Assembly: GCA_963576565.1 (NCBI GenBank)
Contig: OY755042.1
Location: 7,216,372-7,280,371, forward strand
Direction of reading: 5' to 3'
DNA length: 64,000 nucleotides
Origin: Aspidapion aeneum
Taxonomy: Eukaryota; Arthropoda; Insecta; Coleoptera; Brentidae
Made by a program: the position numbers and the translations under genes. Positions 1 to 11,816 of the stretch are shown piece after piece (positions within the stretch are counted from its first letter, which is position 1; the number at the start of each line of letters is the position of its first letter). The notes under the pieces were generated by a model. That model had not been told where the DNA came from. It did not search any database and saw only the letters and a list, made by a program, of their open reading frames with translations.

Positions 1-1197
1 GATCCTCCACTTTGTGACGTCACATCCGGGGCTGATTTTTTTTTTGATGGACACGTCACGACACAGCTGATTGTGTTTAAAATATTGAAGTTGAAATGAC
101 TGTTCATGAATATTTGATTTTTTTAAAAATAAAGCCGGTTTTGAGATTGTTTTTAGTAGATTCTCGCAGAACAATTTTTTTTTAATGCATGTAATCCTTA
201 ATATTGCAGAGCCGCTTCATTAGCTCACACTAAAATTAAATTTAAAATAGAAGCAAATGTGACCAAGGCCAACACAAAAATAGAGGCCACGACCCTGAAA
301 AAATCAGCTGTTCTCCCGGGGCTGAATTTTACATTGGGTCTTATGGGAGGTCAGACGTTTTTTTATGATATTTTCAAAATGGCACTACAGATAGATTTCC
401 GCAAAATTTCAGTGAAATATTCTCAGACACCATCTCGATATTCCACTAAAGGTTTGTAAGGAAGCAACATGATTAAAAGGTTAAAATCTTCAAGATTTAG
501 CATTCCTTATTTTGAATTCAAATTACCCGCCATGTACCACATGCCAACTGTTATATTTGACATGTATTTGACTTTGTCACATGTGATTGTCACATTCGCT
601 TCTGCTTTAAACTTAATTTTTGTGTGAGCTAATGAAGCGGCTATGAAAAATTAGGGCTTACTACACATTTAAAAAAAATTGTTCTGCCAGAATAAAGTAA
701 AAACAATCTCAAAAACGGCTTTATTTAAAAAAAATCAAATATCCATGAACCGTCATTCCAACTTCAATATTTTAAAGACAATCAGCTGTGTCGTAAGGTG
801 ACCATCAAAAAAAAATCAGCCCCGGATGTGACGTCAACAAAGTGGAGGATCGTGGCCCGTCCGTTTCACAGATGACAAAGTCAAATACATGTCAAATAAT
901 GTAACAGTTGGCATGCAGTACATGGCGGGTAATTTGAATTCAAAATAAGGAATGCTAAATCTTGAAGATTTTAACCTTTTAATCATGTTGTATCCTTACA
1001 ACAGTTTGATGGAATATGAGGATGGCGTCTGAGAATATTTCACTGAAATTTTGCGGAAATCTGTAGTGCCATTTTGAAAATATCATAAAAAAACATCTGA
1101 CCTCCCATAAGACCCAATGTAAAAGTCAGCCCCCGGAGAACAGCTGATTTTTTTAGGGTCGTGGCCTGAATTTTTTGTATTTTTTTGTCGGCCTTGG
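1..1197 (-). repeat. Dispersed repeat 'M', inverted copy, interrupted by a second copy
   Basis: Bases 1-263 and about 867-1197 are the two halves of one repeat read on the minus strand. The right half ends at 1197 with the family's 5' terminus (reverse of CCAAGGCC), and the left half carries the 3' terminus, cut by the window edge. A full forward copy sits between the halves. A third, uninterrupted copy at 38472-39030 gives the order of the segments. The termini are loosely inverted (GGCCACGACCCT near one end, GGCCACGATCCT near the other). No coding capacity is seen, so it is a non-autonomous element of unknown class. Confidence 0.75.
264..866 (+). repeat. Dispersed repeat 'M', complete forward copy nested in the inverted copy
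   Basis: The copy starts CCAAGGCCAACAC and ends GTGGAGGATCGTGGCCCGTC, the same termini as the copy at 38472-39030. It interrupts the inverted copy between its GAAGCAAATGTGAC and CACAGATGAC segments, which are adjacent in the other copies. A short reading frame at 259-459 lies inside the repeat and has no protein-like features. Confidence 0.75.
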
Positions 1198-4189
1198 CAA
1201 AATATGAGGACCGCAGTTTGACAATGAATTCTAGCTGACAAAAGGTCCCAGATTAACGATCTGGACATTGCCAAGCCAGGTTTTGGTCCAATTTTTTTTT
1301 ATCCCCCCTTCTCTTATAGCCGTGTTCGAATTTCTGAAAATTTAACTAAGTTGACGCCTTAAAGCCACAATGACAAAGAATTTAATCAAAAATATGTAAA
1401 ATCCAACCTAAATATAAAATTTTATTAGTTTGTTAAATATTAGCTGCAAAAACCCCCAAAAACCCTCCAAAACCTGAGATTTTAAGGTTTTCTTAAAATT
1501 TTCTCAAAAACTAACCTTCTTAGGGAAAAATATGTAATTACCTTTATTATAGACAATAAAATTTTCTTTTCAACAGTGTATTAGTCAGTAAGGTACGACA
1601 AATGATAAACTTTTCAGCGGCGTCCGTTTATTGAGGTGATGTAAAGAAATGAAAAAAAGAAACATGTTTATTACATGATTTACCTGATTTTCTTGAAAGC
1701 TATGCTCTATCAAAAATTGTGTCCCATAGTCAATTGTAGACAATGAAATATCCTTCAAAATCATATGTAACAAGATAAGATTACTTTCATTTGTAACAAT
1801 TTAGGGTCGTCCGTAAATTACATCAATTTTGAAAAATCACTAAACTTACCAATTTTTTTACAAGTTTTGTCCAATTTTCTCCAAAACTAAGCTTTTTGGG
1901 AAAAAAATTATTTCACACTTTATTGTAGAAAATAAAATTGCTTTTTTATTAATGTATAAGGTAGTGTGGTCAGACTAATACCAAACTTTCCAGCGGCGTC
2001 CGTTTATTGAGAAAATGTAAAAAAAATAAAAAACCACATGTTTGTCACAAATTTTACCCTATTATCTTAAAAACCAAGCTTTCTATCAAAAATCATGTTC
2101 CATAGTCGATTGTAGACAATAATTTTTTTAACTACTGTATTACAAAGTAAGATTTAGCTTTAAATTAAAACTTTACAGGCGTTCGTAACTAAAATCAATT
2201 TTTACAAATCACCAAAGAAATTAATTTTTTTACAGGTTTTATCCAATTTCCTCAGAAACTAAACCCAATTGGAAAAAATATGTTCTTAACTTTATTGTAG
2301 AAAATAAAATTCCCTTTTTACCGATATATAAGGCAGTGAGGTTTGGTTAAAGACAAACTCTCTAGCGACGTTCGTCGCGTTAAAAGGGTCATATAAAAGA
2401 AAAAAAAAACATTTTTGTCACATGTTTCACCCGATTTTCCAAAAAACTAAGCTGTTTATAAGAAATATGCCTCACAGCTGATTTAGAGAAAATAAAATGT
2501 GCTTTTAAACAATGTATAACTTGGTAAGATTAATTTCATTTTTAAAACTTTAGGGGCGTCCGTCAACAAAATAAATTTTTACAAATTACCAACCGAAACA
2601 CCACACTATACCCGCCATCGGCATTGATAGTTTTTGCAGCCCTCGTACCTCCCCACCCTCCCTCCCATCCCTCCTCTACAAAAAAAAAGATGAAACTACT
2701 CACGTTTTCTCCACATCTACCGCCACTGATTCAAATTTTAAGGATCTTAAAAAAAATCGAACCAAAATTAATTTGTTTGGTGATTTTTAATCATTCATTT
2801 AATTTACGGACGTCCCCAAAGTTTTAAAAATTAAACTTTTCTTACCTTGTCATAGATCGTTTAAAATTAAATTTTATTTTCTACAATCAAGTATAAGAGA
2901 CATTTTTTGATTAAGAGCTTGGTTGAAAAATCGGGTGAAACATGTGACAAAAATGTTTTTATTTATTTATTTTTTAAATGACCTTTATTTACAAACGTCG
3001 CTGGAGAGTTTGTCATTAATGAAACCCTACTAACTTATACATCGTTAGAAAGGTAATTTTATTTTCTACAACAACTTCAAGAACATATTTTTTTGATTAA
3101 GCTTAGTTTCTAGGAAAATTGGATAAAACTTGTAACAAAATTAATTTGTTTGGTGATTTGTAAAAATTGATTTTATTTACGAACGCCTGTGAAGTTTTAT
3201 TCTGAAGATAAGTCTTGTCTTGTGGTACAGCGTTTAAAAGGAATTTTTATTATCTATAATCGACTACAGGACACAATTTTTAATAGAGGGCTTGGTTTTT
3301 AAGATAATCGGGCAGACCTTGTGACAAACATGTGGTTTTTTTATTTTTTTTTTACATTTTCTCAAAAACGGACGCCGCTGGAGAGTTTGCTGTTAATCTG
3401 ATTGCAATAGCTTATACACTGTTAAAAAGGATTAATTTTCTACAATAAAGTATAGAATAATTTTTCTCCTAAAACGCTTAGTTTTTGAGAAAATTGGATA
3501 AAACTTGTAAAAAAATTGGTGTATAAGAAGTTTAGTGATTTTTCAAAATTGATGTAATTTACGGAGGCCCCTAAATTGTTATTCATAAAACCAATATTGC
3601 TCTGTTATACACTGTTTTAAAGGAAATTTTATTGTCTACAACCGACTATAGGACACAATTTTTGATAGAGAGCTTGGTTTTCAACAAAATCGAGGAAAAC
3701 CGGTAATATGCATGTTTCTTTTTTTAATTTTTTTGCATTACCTCAAAAAACGGACGCCGCTGGAGAGTTTGTCTTTGGTCGTACCCCACTGACCTGATTA
3801 TCGTTAAAAAGGAAATTTTATTGTCTACAATAAAGGTAATTACATATTTTTCACTAAGAAGCTTACTTATTGAGAAAATTTGAAGAAAACTTAAAAATTT
3901 TAGGTTTTGGGGGGTCTGGGGGGTTTTTGGTGGTTTTTGCGGCTAAAATTTAATAAACTAATATACTTTTATTTTTATGTTAGGTCTTACACATTTGTGA
4001 TTTATTTCTCTGTCATTGCTGCTTTCGGGCATCAATATAGTTAAATTTTCAGAAATTCGAACAAGACTATAAGACGAGGGGGGATAAAAAAAAATTAGAC
4101 CAAAACCTGGCTTGGCAACATCCAGATCGTTAATCTGTGACCTATTCTCAGCTAGAATCCACTGTCAAAGTGCGGTCCTCATATTTTGC
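1197..4189. mobile_element. Foldback element with tandemly repeated arms
   Basis: This is a 2,993-bp inverted repeat. The left end GCAAAATATGAGGACCGCA is mirrored by TGCGGTCCTCATATTTTGC at the right end, and homology continues inward through AGATTAACGATCTGG and CCAAGCCAGGTTTTGGTC. Each arm is built from about 3.5 degenerate units of roughly 375 bp, each with a 'GGACGCCGCTGGAGAGTTTG'-like and a 'GTCCGTAAATTA'-like block (for example near 1620, 1997 and 2350). The unique centre is about 2590-2780. The organisation matches foldback-type elements; no transposase is present. A single-arm fragment lies at 29883-30680. Confidence 0.75.
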
Positions 4190-4526
4190 ATACTCAACTA
4201 CCTACAGCACCTGCACTATAATAGGCCAGTTATTAGAGCAAAAAAAAACCCAAAAGGTGGTGCAATTTAAGTTTTCGACCTTGGGAACGGGCAGCTCCCC
4301 CCGCCATCTTGGATTTAGTGTGTAGGAAAATCTTTTCGTCAGACGCGTGGTTTTTGAGTTATGAGGCTACACATTTCGCCGCCACTTTGGATTTTGATTA
4401 AAAAAAAATTTAGGGGTCTTTAACTTAGAAACTGCTTATATTTGAGAAAATCTCTAATAACGTCAAATAAGGACTAACGCAGGGTAGTACCCTTGCTGAG
4501 ATACGAACCTTGAAGTCTTAGCAGTA

Positions 4527-6053
4527 CAGCGTGTCCCATTTTCGATGGGATTAAATGGGAAACTCGGTTATTATTAAAGATATTGATTTTCTGATTGCAC
4601 CTTACCGTGATCTTTTTTTGAGCCCTTAAAAATGGCGTAATCAGATTTTTGCTATACCCCGTAGTTTCGCTAATACAGGGAGTTTTTGAAAAAATTGTAT
4701 TTTTAATAATCCCTTGTATCTCGCTTATTTTATGAGATACTTTTATTCTGTAAAAACATTTTTATGGCAACTTATTTAGAAGAAAATAATGACGTTGTCA
4801 ATTTTTTAAAATATTGTTTATTTTTTGAGATATGGTATTTATCATAAAAAAATTAAATACGGATCTGGATTTTTTTTATTACTTTTTTGATTGGTTTCAT
4901 GCTAGTATTATCATAAAATAATAAAAATTTAAAAAATTTTTGTTTTAAGGTAAAAAAAAATATTTAATATTTTAAAAAAAATTAGTCCGAACCTGGATAT
5001 TTCCAACATAAATATAAACTAAAAATTGCTAGTTAAACAATTTTTAGTTTAACTGTTTTGATACTTAGCATATTAAAATGGTTTTACGTTAATTTACAGA
5101 TTTATTTGAAACAAAGTCTACGAAAAATACAAAAAAAAACAAATTATAAAAAATAACTAATCTTTCTGATTACCATTATGTGTAAGACATTGTTGGCATT
5201 TTTGAGTAATTTTTCAAACGCATTTTGCATAAAAATATTTCTGCCATTTAAATATTGGAATTTTGTTGCTTGAATGAAGCAGTCAAACATATCACATTTT
5301 TCAAAATCTGGATATGGTCGATTTCTAGCCAGTTTAAAATAATTGTAAGCCATTTACAAAAATGTCAAGTAAAATGACAATGTCAATTCCATGCTTTTGT
5401 TTTGTAAATTTCACGACCTGCTGTTCGGTTATCAAATAATTAGTATGATATTATTTTTGTAACTTTTTAACGTTTTTTACTTTATTTATAAATCTTTTAA
5501 TTATCATTTCAAAACAGATAAACTAAAAATCGTTCAACTAGTGTGTCTTGCAATTTTTAATTTATAATTACGTTGGAAATTTCCAAGTTCGGACTATAAT
5601 TTTTTTTTCAAATATTAAATAGCTTTTTTTAATCTTAAATCAAAAAAATATTAAAGTTTTATCATTTTAGGGTAATAATAGCATGGAACTAATTAAAGTA
5701 GTATTAAAAAAAATCCAGGTCCGTATTTAATTTTTTTATGATAAATACCATATCTCAAAAACTACACAATATTTTTAAAAATTGACGTCATTATTTTGCT
5801 CTAAAAAAGTTGCCATAAAAAGGTTTTTACAGAATAAAAATATCTTGCAAAATAAGCGAGATACAAGGAATTAATTAAAATGCAATTTTTTCAAAAACTC
5901 CCTGTATTAGCGAAACCACGGGGTATAGCAAAAATCTGATTACACCATTTTTAAGGGCTCCAAAAAAGAGCAAGGTAAGGTGTAATCAGAAAATCGATAT
6001 CTTTAATAATAACCGAGTTTTTCATTTAATCCCATAGAAAATGGGACACGCTG
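4527..6053. mobile_element. Palindromic MITE, TA target duplication (1.53 kb)
   Basis: The ends are CAGCGTGTCCCA and its reverse complement, each flanked by TA (4525-4526 and 6054-6055), as in Tc1/mariner-type insertions. The arms are about 570 bp each and the loop is about 5100-5460. Substitutions between the arms show it is old. No transposase is recognised; a 69-codon frame in the loop (5144-5353) matches nothing I know. Confidence 0.75.
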
Positions 6054-6263
6054 TACACGCGTTTCCTATGTATTTCCATAGTATTAATTATACAAAGTAT
6101 TAGTTAAAAAATGTGTAGGAAAAATTCTTATTCGTCTCTATGCGTTATATAAAAAATATACCTATTACAAAACTGTTTATAAAAAAATGTTACTTTATTA
6201 AAAAAATGCTAACAATAAAAAACATCCTTAAAATACAAATATAACCAACTAATTTAAATAAAT

Positions 6264-6674
6264 ATGAAACGATTGAAGAGAAATTCCAAAATACTTTACA
6301 ATCTTTTTTATTTCTCAAAACACACTACGCGTTTTGATATATAAATATCATTATCAAGTGTGATAGAAAATAAAAATCTCCCTTTTAAGGACAAAATCTG
6401 GAACACAAGTCAAAAAATAAAAACCACACAATTAAGCAAACATCTTAACCTTAAAATTTAAATACAAACGTTTCTTTTTAAATTTTAAGTTTTAGATGTT
6501 TGTTTAATTGTGTGGTTTTTAGTTTATTCGACGTGTTCCAGATTTTGTACTTAAAAGAGGGATTTTTATTTTCTACCACACTTGATAATGATATTTATAT
6601 ATCGAAACGCGTAGTGTGTTTTGAGAAATAAAAAAGATTGTGAAGTATTTTGGACTTTCCCTTCAATCCTTTCA
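6264..6674. mobile_element. Palindromic MITE just downstream of the His-rich gene
   Basis: The left arm (TTGAAGAGAAATTCCAAAAT onward) is mirrored by the right arm ending ATTTTGGACTTTCCCTTCAA, and the arms meet near 6470. Its right arm supplies an AATAAA on the minus strand (6565-6570), about 160 nt past the stop codon of the His-rich gene. It could therefore donate that gene's polyadenylation signal; that role is inferred. Confidence 0.65.
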
Positions 6675-6727
6675 TTATGGTTCTACTTCACCCTGGAGAA
6701 ATCTACGATTCTACTAAATAAACATTT

Positions 6728-7515
6728 TTAAGGTTTATATTTGTACTCAACATGTTTATGTTTTTCTTTATGTTGATGTTTATGCTCATGCTTATGACCA
6801 TGTTTATGCTTAGCTGATTCTCTGTGTTCATGTTTGTGTTTATGCTCCGCTTTATGCTCATGCTTATGTTCGTGCTTATGCTTTTGTTCATGTTTATGCT
6901 TATGTTCATTCCAGTGTTCATGCTTATGTTTGTGTTTGGCTTCATGCTTATGTTCTGCTTTAATTTTATGTTCATGTTTGTGTTCTGCCTTATGTTCGTG
7001 CTTATGTTCCTGCTTGTGCTTATGCATATGTTGGTTTTTATGCCAATGCTCGTGTTTGTTCATATGTTGATGTTTGTGCTGGGCTTCGTGGTTATGTTGA
7101 TGTTTCGCCTTGTGTTCATGTTTGTGTTTATGTTCTTCTTTGTGGTCCTCCTTGTGCTTATGCATGTGTTCTTGTTTATGCTTATGTTTATGTAAATGCT
7201 TATGTTGGTGGTAGTGGACTTCGGCATGCTCTTCTTCTTTTTTGTGGTGATGTTTTTGAAAATCTTCTGTGTTGTATGGTTCAACTTCTTTGTGATAATT
7301 GTCCGTATGTATGTACTCGACTTGTTTTGGACCTTCGAGATTGAAATTACTTTGACTTTCGTAGTGACTATAGCCGGCGGTGTCTAAAAATTGTCCTTGA
7401 TTCTGAAAGTCATCTGCATTGTAGCTTTCTTTGTTGTTTTCTATGCTGTTAAATTCTTGAAACACATGGTATTCATTCGGTTCGGCTGCTTGTGAAGCGT
7501 GCGAAAGTTCGGAGC
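6728..7515 (-). CDS. Secreted His-rich protein, exon 3 (C-terminal His/Lys/Glu domain)
   Basis: This is the last coding exon, ending in TAA at 6728-6730. The acceptor is TTTTTATTACTCAG ending at 7516, and the exon's first two bases complete a Gly codon with the G left by exon 2, so the splice is in frame. It encodes about 107 residues of linker rich in Asn, Glu, Gln and Tyr in its first part, then roughly 170 residues dominated by alternating His, Lys and Glu (HKHEHK, AEHKHEHK), ending VEYKYKP. Such His-rich domains can bind Zn, Cu or other divalent metals and change charge with pH; that function is inferred. Insects have many unrelated 'histidine-rich glycoprotein-like' proteins, so orthology is not claimed. 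The antisense frames at 6824-7387 are composition artefacts. Confidence 0.82.
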
Positions 7516-7675
7516 CTGAGTAATAAAAAGTATAAAGGTTACTTTATATTAGCGATGATCAAATTTCAAACTTAGTTTTAAAAAGTAAATAATAATTAGT
7601 TTTTGCATACCACAAATTTGTTTATTTCGTATGGTATATATTTATATGTGTTAAATAATTTATATATCTATGTAC

Positions 7676-8285
7676 AGTGTGTCAACAAATTGAGTTTGGG
7701 TATAAATGACAAAAAAATGTCGATTTAGATTCTGATTTTCTGAGAATCCTACTTCTGCTTGGTCTCAAACTAAGATGTTACAAAAATGAGCCAAATCAAT
7801 TAATATACAGGGTGGTTTAGTAGGCTGATTTGATAATGTAAAGTATAAATGACAAAAAATGATCGATTTAAATTCTGATTTTCTGGGAATTGCGCCTGCT
7901 TAGTTTAAAACTAAGATGATAAAAATATGGAGCAAATCATTTAATCCACAGGGTGGTTTAGTAGGGTGATTAGATAAAAAAAGTTAAGAGTAAAGAAGAG
8001 AGAGAGAAGAGTTGTTTAGATTCAAAAGTGACGGGAGATTCTCAATTTTCATAAAGATCCGCCAACTCTGTTTTTATAAGTCGATTTTGATAATTTTATT
8101 TCGACGATTTTAAGCTGATTTTTAATAATATTAAGAATCAGTCGTAACTTTTAATTCTAAACAACTTTTCTTAATAACCTTTTCTGATATCTCGTAAAAT
8201 AAGGGTACTTTACTGTTAACACTTTATCAAATCAACCTACTAAACTACCCTGTATATTAATCGATTTGGCTCATTTTCTTAACAT
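7676..8285. mobile_element. Palindromic MITE with internal tandem duplication
   Basis: CAGGGTGGTTTAGTAGG (7808) is mirrored by CCTACTAAACTACCCTG (8236-8252), and homology continues outward to about 7680 and 8285. The left arm contains about two copies of a unit of roughly 145 bp: GGGTATAAATGAC...CAGGGTGGTTTAG at about 7700-7820, repeated at about 7845-7965. The element therefore appears to have gained an extra segment in one arm. Confidence 0.6.
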
Positions 8286-8582
8286 GTCTATTCTGGGGGG
8301 CTTGAGCTCCAAAAATAATTACAACTAGGTACTAACTACTGAAAAAGGTAAAAAAAATTCATCAGCAAAAATCGAGCCACAATAAATTCTTTTTAGAAAA
8401 AACTAAAAAAGTCTCGCTTTAAACCAAAATTTTATAAAAAATTTAATATTTTTCGGGAAAAAATGATGCAGCAGAAAAAAAATTGCAATATAAGAAAATC
8501 TACTGGAAAATTGCTGCGGGCAGAAAGCTATAGAACATTATTATCCCGGAGAGGAAGGACTAGTTAAAGAATATTTTTCAAA

Positions 8583-9447
8583 TAACGATAGCTTCTGGTA
8601 TACCGACGGATCAAAAATGCCATCGGGCGTTGGATTTGGAGAGTGGAGTTGTTAGTATTCAAGAAAAAATCGAGATTAAACATAGTCTCGGCCAATTGAC
8701 TACTATATTTCAGGCCGAACTCGTAGCCATTGAACTGTGTACCCGGTGGATCACTGACCATGAATGGACCAACAGGACAATAAAAATCTTCTCCAACAGT
8801 CAAGCAGCCTTAAGAGCGCTTGATTCCTATACGGTCTCATCGAGAACCGTAAGGAGCTGTAAGGATTCGCTGAATGCGCTTGGTAGCGCTAACAATGTGT
8901 CATTAGTATGGATACCAGGGCATTCTGGGCAGGAGGGAAATGAGGCCGCAGACCTAGCAGCGAGGGAAGCGGCATCTGCCGAATTTTTCGGCCCCGTGCC
9001 AGCCCTGGGGATATCATACAATGCTGCTAAATCAACCATATTAAAATGGAGGGAGAATAGCTGCCAACAATACTGGATAAATATACCAGAACTGGCTCAC
9101 TCTAAAGAGTTCATTAAAGGACCTTGTCGAAACAGAGCCAGGAACATTATTGGACTTACTAGACAGGAGATACGTATAGTGACTGGTCTTTTTAAGAGTC
9201 ACTGTCGACTGAGAGTAACCATGTACAGAATGGGACTAACAGAAGAGACCGAATGTAGACTCTGTAAGGAGGATGACGAAACAGTCACACATGTCCTATG
9301 CGAATGTCCGGCTATTGCTTGTTTACGTCAGAACACTTTTGGTAAACTTCAGATTAACTCAGAAGATCTGAACAGTGTCTCACCCAAACTGATAGCCGGC
9401 CATTTTGGAGGATTAGGCATACAGTGCTTAGAAACCACTCAAAAGTG
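8583..9447 (+). pseudogene. Non-LTR retrotransposon RNase H domain, 5'-truncated relic
   Basis: The segment begins with SFWYTDGSK, an RNase H strand carrying the first catalytic Asp, in a frame that stops at about 8653. It continues in another frame (8630-9448) with QAELVAIEL (catalytic Glu), SNSQAALRAL, PGHSGQEGNEAADLAARE (last catalytic Asp) and a C-terminal Cys/His cluster (CRLC...HVLCECP). This order is typical of ORF2 C-termini in Jockey/I/R1-like elements. The second catalytic Asp of the usual SDSQAA motif is Asn here. The frameshift and this loss mark it as dead. The 3' UTR (about 9448-9560) recurs at 41885-41945. Confidence 0.85.
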
Positions 9448-9560
9448 AGTCACAATCAATGATCTTTATATATATGTCACAATAGACCCACTGGTGGTCG
9501 CAGTGGAAGGGCTGCAAGGCCCACTTATATATGATCGAATCATCATCATGCTGCGAGCAA

Positions 9561-10014
9561 AAAAATTATAAAAATTACTTATTTTTCAAAAATAAATCAC
9601 ACTGCAAAAAGAACTTTATAGATTTATAGAAAATAAAATTTTATAAAAAACATTTAAAGAAAGAGCAGAAGAATTTATTGTGCCCAAGACAAATCTTTTA
9701 CTTAAAAAAAGGTTTAAAAATCCAAGCGCCGTAGTCCAAAGTTTTAACGGAATCATTTTGAGTTTAGCACTTAAGGGGCATCACCACCTTCAATTGTGCC
9801 CCTGACTACTGTGCAAGCTTACTCTCAGGAGCTCTAAGGATAGTACAACTTCACGATAGGTAGTACATACTCCCAAACGAACAAAGAGTTGAAAGTAGCT
9901 GTCGAGAGTTTGTTTCTGCTATTAATCTCATGTGGAACGCACTCAATTTTTAGGGAGCGTTTAACTCAAAAAAGTTGGCGGGGGCTGGGCCCGTAGATCC
10001 GCCTCTTAGGGCCT
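9561..10014. other. Intronic sequence, nothing recognised
   Basis: This stretch within intron 2 of the His-rich gene has no open frame, tRNA or clear repeat that I can support. Confidence 0.5.
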
Positions 10015-10173
10015 GTCCTTAAATTACGTAACGCTCTAGGTGTGAGTGGGGGTTTGGCCTTGCGTTACACTCATTGTTTTTTAATGCATTTTTTCTTAAA
10101 AGTGCTTTACGAGGTTCAGAGGGGAGAGGAAATCAAAAATCTCCAATTTTTGCGTTACGTAATTTACGGACAA
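10015..10173. mobile_element. Short palindromic MITE (TTACGTAACG type)
   Basis: GTCCTTAAATTACGTAACGC on the left is mirrored by GCGTTACGTAATTTACGGAC on the right. At 160 bp it is non-coding. Confidence 0.6.
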
Positions 10174-10300
10174 CGGAGCTATAATTTTTGTTGTATTGTA
10201 TCTAGAAAAAAAGAAAAAGTTGGCAATTTTATTAAATTTAATACATACCTATTTGTTATTTGTGAAATATATACTAAACATAACTTAAAATTATTAATGC

Positions 10301-10748
10301 CGGTTTTCCACCAAACGGACAAAACAAAAACAAAACATAAACTCATGTCGAATAAAACAAAACTGAAACTTCTTTTGGCCAACTTTTTCAAGACTGGCGT
10401 GTTTTGCGACAGTTGGAGTTTTGTTTTTCGAGTCCCGCTTGGAAGCGGTAACATCAAAAGGTTTTGACTAGTTCCGACGAGTTTTGAAACTCGCGTCTGT
10501 TTAGTGGAAAGGGTCGTGTTAAGTTTTTTTATGTTCTACTTTTATTTATTTGTGCTAGTCTGGTTATGTGTTCTGACTAGCGACTGCCAGTGGAAAAGGA
10601 CCGAAAACAAAAACAAAACTCAAACAAAACCCAGTCCGCTGGTGATGGAAACAAGAGTTTTGGGTTTGTTTTCGATTTGTTTTTGTTTTTCGGAAACTAG
10701 AAAACACAAACAAAACACAAACTCAACTGTCCGTTTGGTGGAAAACCG
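10301..10748. mobile_element. MITE with perfect 21-bp terminal inverted repeats
   Basis: CGGTTTTCCACCAAACGGAC is mirrored exactly by GTCCGTTTGGTGGAAAACCG, plus one more matching base (T inside). The interior is rich in CAAAAC-type repeats on both sides of a unique centre. The frames through it are short and composition-driven. Confidence 0.75.
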
Positions 10749-11409
10749 TCTTAAAGCAGGAGTGTGAGGAACTTTTATTTCTAGAGTATTTACCGACGTG
10801 TTTACCCAGTGAGGTAATTAAGGGGAAGGGCCGATGTATAAAACAGCCCGCATTACTTTTTAATCTACTAATTAAAAGAAAAACCAAATTGTTGTCTTCC
10901 TCAACTAATTATTTAGTTGCAAAAAATCTCAAAAGCAATCGTCGCAGATTTTTTTAACTAGTGTACATAATCACGAAGCGAAATAATTTTATTTAGAAGA
11001 GATTTACTGGTCCAAACAATTTATATTTTTATTTTAAAAGTGTTGAAATAAATAATTAAAAACATTTTTTATTATATTAATTTAAAGATTATGTGCATAT
11101 AAACAAATCGCGTGTGAGGTTGTTTGGATTTTAATCTGAAGATGGTTTTTTCTTACTTTTCTCGTCAATGGAAATATTCGTCCAAAAACTACATGCGAAA
11201 ATATAAAAGAGATATGAGAATTTAGTACCTAATGGTTTATCCACCCTTGTGTATATTGCCCTAAAAAACAGGCTCTAAAAATTTATTGAAGCTAAAAGTC
11301 GTATAAGATTGTATCATATCGTTCCTAGATATGATCAAATTTTACATTTTTAACAAATAAATTAACAAAATTGTGATTGTTCACAAGTTACAATGAGGTA
11401 ATCCACCCC
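10749..11409. other. Intronic sequence, nothing recognised
   Basis: AT-rich, with frames closed on both strands and no repeat partner noticed in the window. Confidence 0.5.
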
Positions 11410-11816
11410 CCGGAGGTAGTTTAATATTTAAGACGATTTTTACTCGGAATCCCATGACCTAGGGTGTTAAAGTGACGTAAAAATCTAAATTTGACAGTTG
11501 TAGGAAAGTTTTCCATGTTTTCTTCTTTTTTCAAGGTCAGTATCCAGCTGTAGCCGAAGAAATCTTTTGCTATTAGAACTTTTAATGGAAAATTGGGCAC
11601 GATCTGTGTCATTGCTGTTAATGTGAAATCCAAGAACTTGTGTTTTTTTAAAGTTAAATAAAAGTCCATTTGAATCACACCAGTTTTTGATAACAACCGT
11701 CTCGTGTGCAATTGTCTGGATCATATCACCAGGATCCTCCTTGTGCCATATCACGGTAGCGTCATCAGCAAAGGCAGCAAACATTCCAGATATATCAAGA
11801 TGAAACAAATCATTAA
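11410..11816 (-). pseudogene. Jockey-like reverse transcriptase relic, downstream part
   Basis: Minus-strand frame 11485-11808 reads FHLDISGMFAAFADDATVIW, the RT catalytic box in its FADD form, followed by a thumb-like segment. It continues the element whose upstream part lies at 13447-13840; the two were separated by the RTE insertion. Frames downstream of the catalytic box are broken. Confidence 0.75.

Noticed and set aside
6824..7387. Plus-strand frames rich in Met/Phe/Cys opposite the His-rich exon.
   Set aside because: They are the antisense of the repeated CAY/AAR/GAR codons of the real exon.
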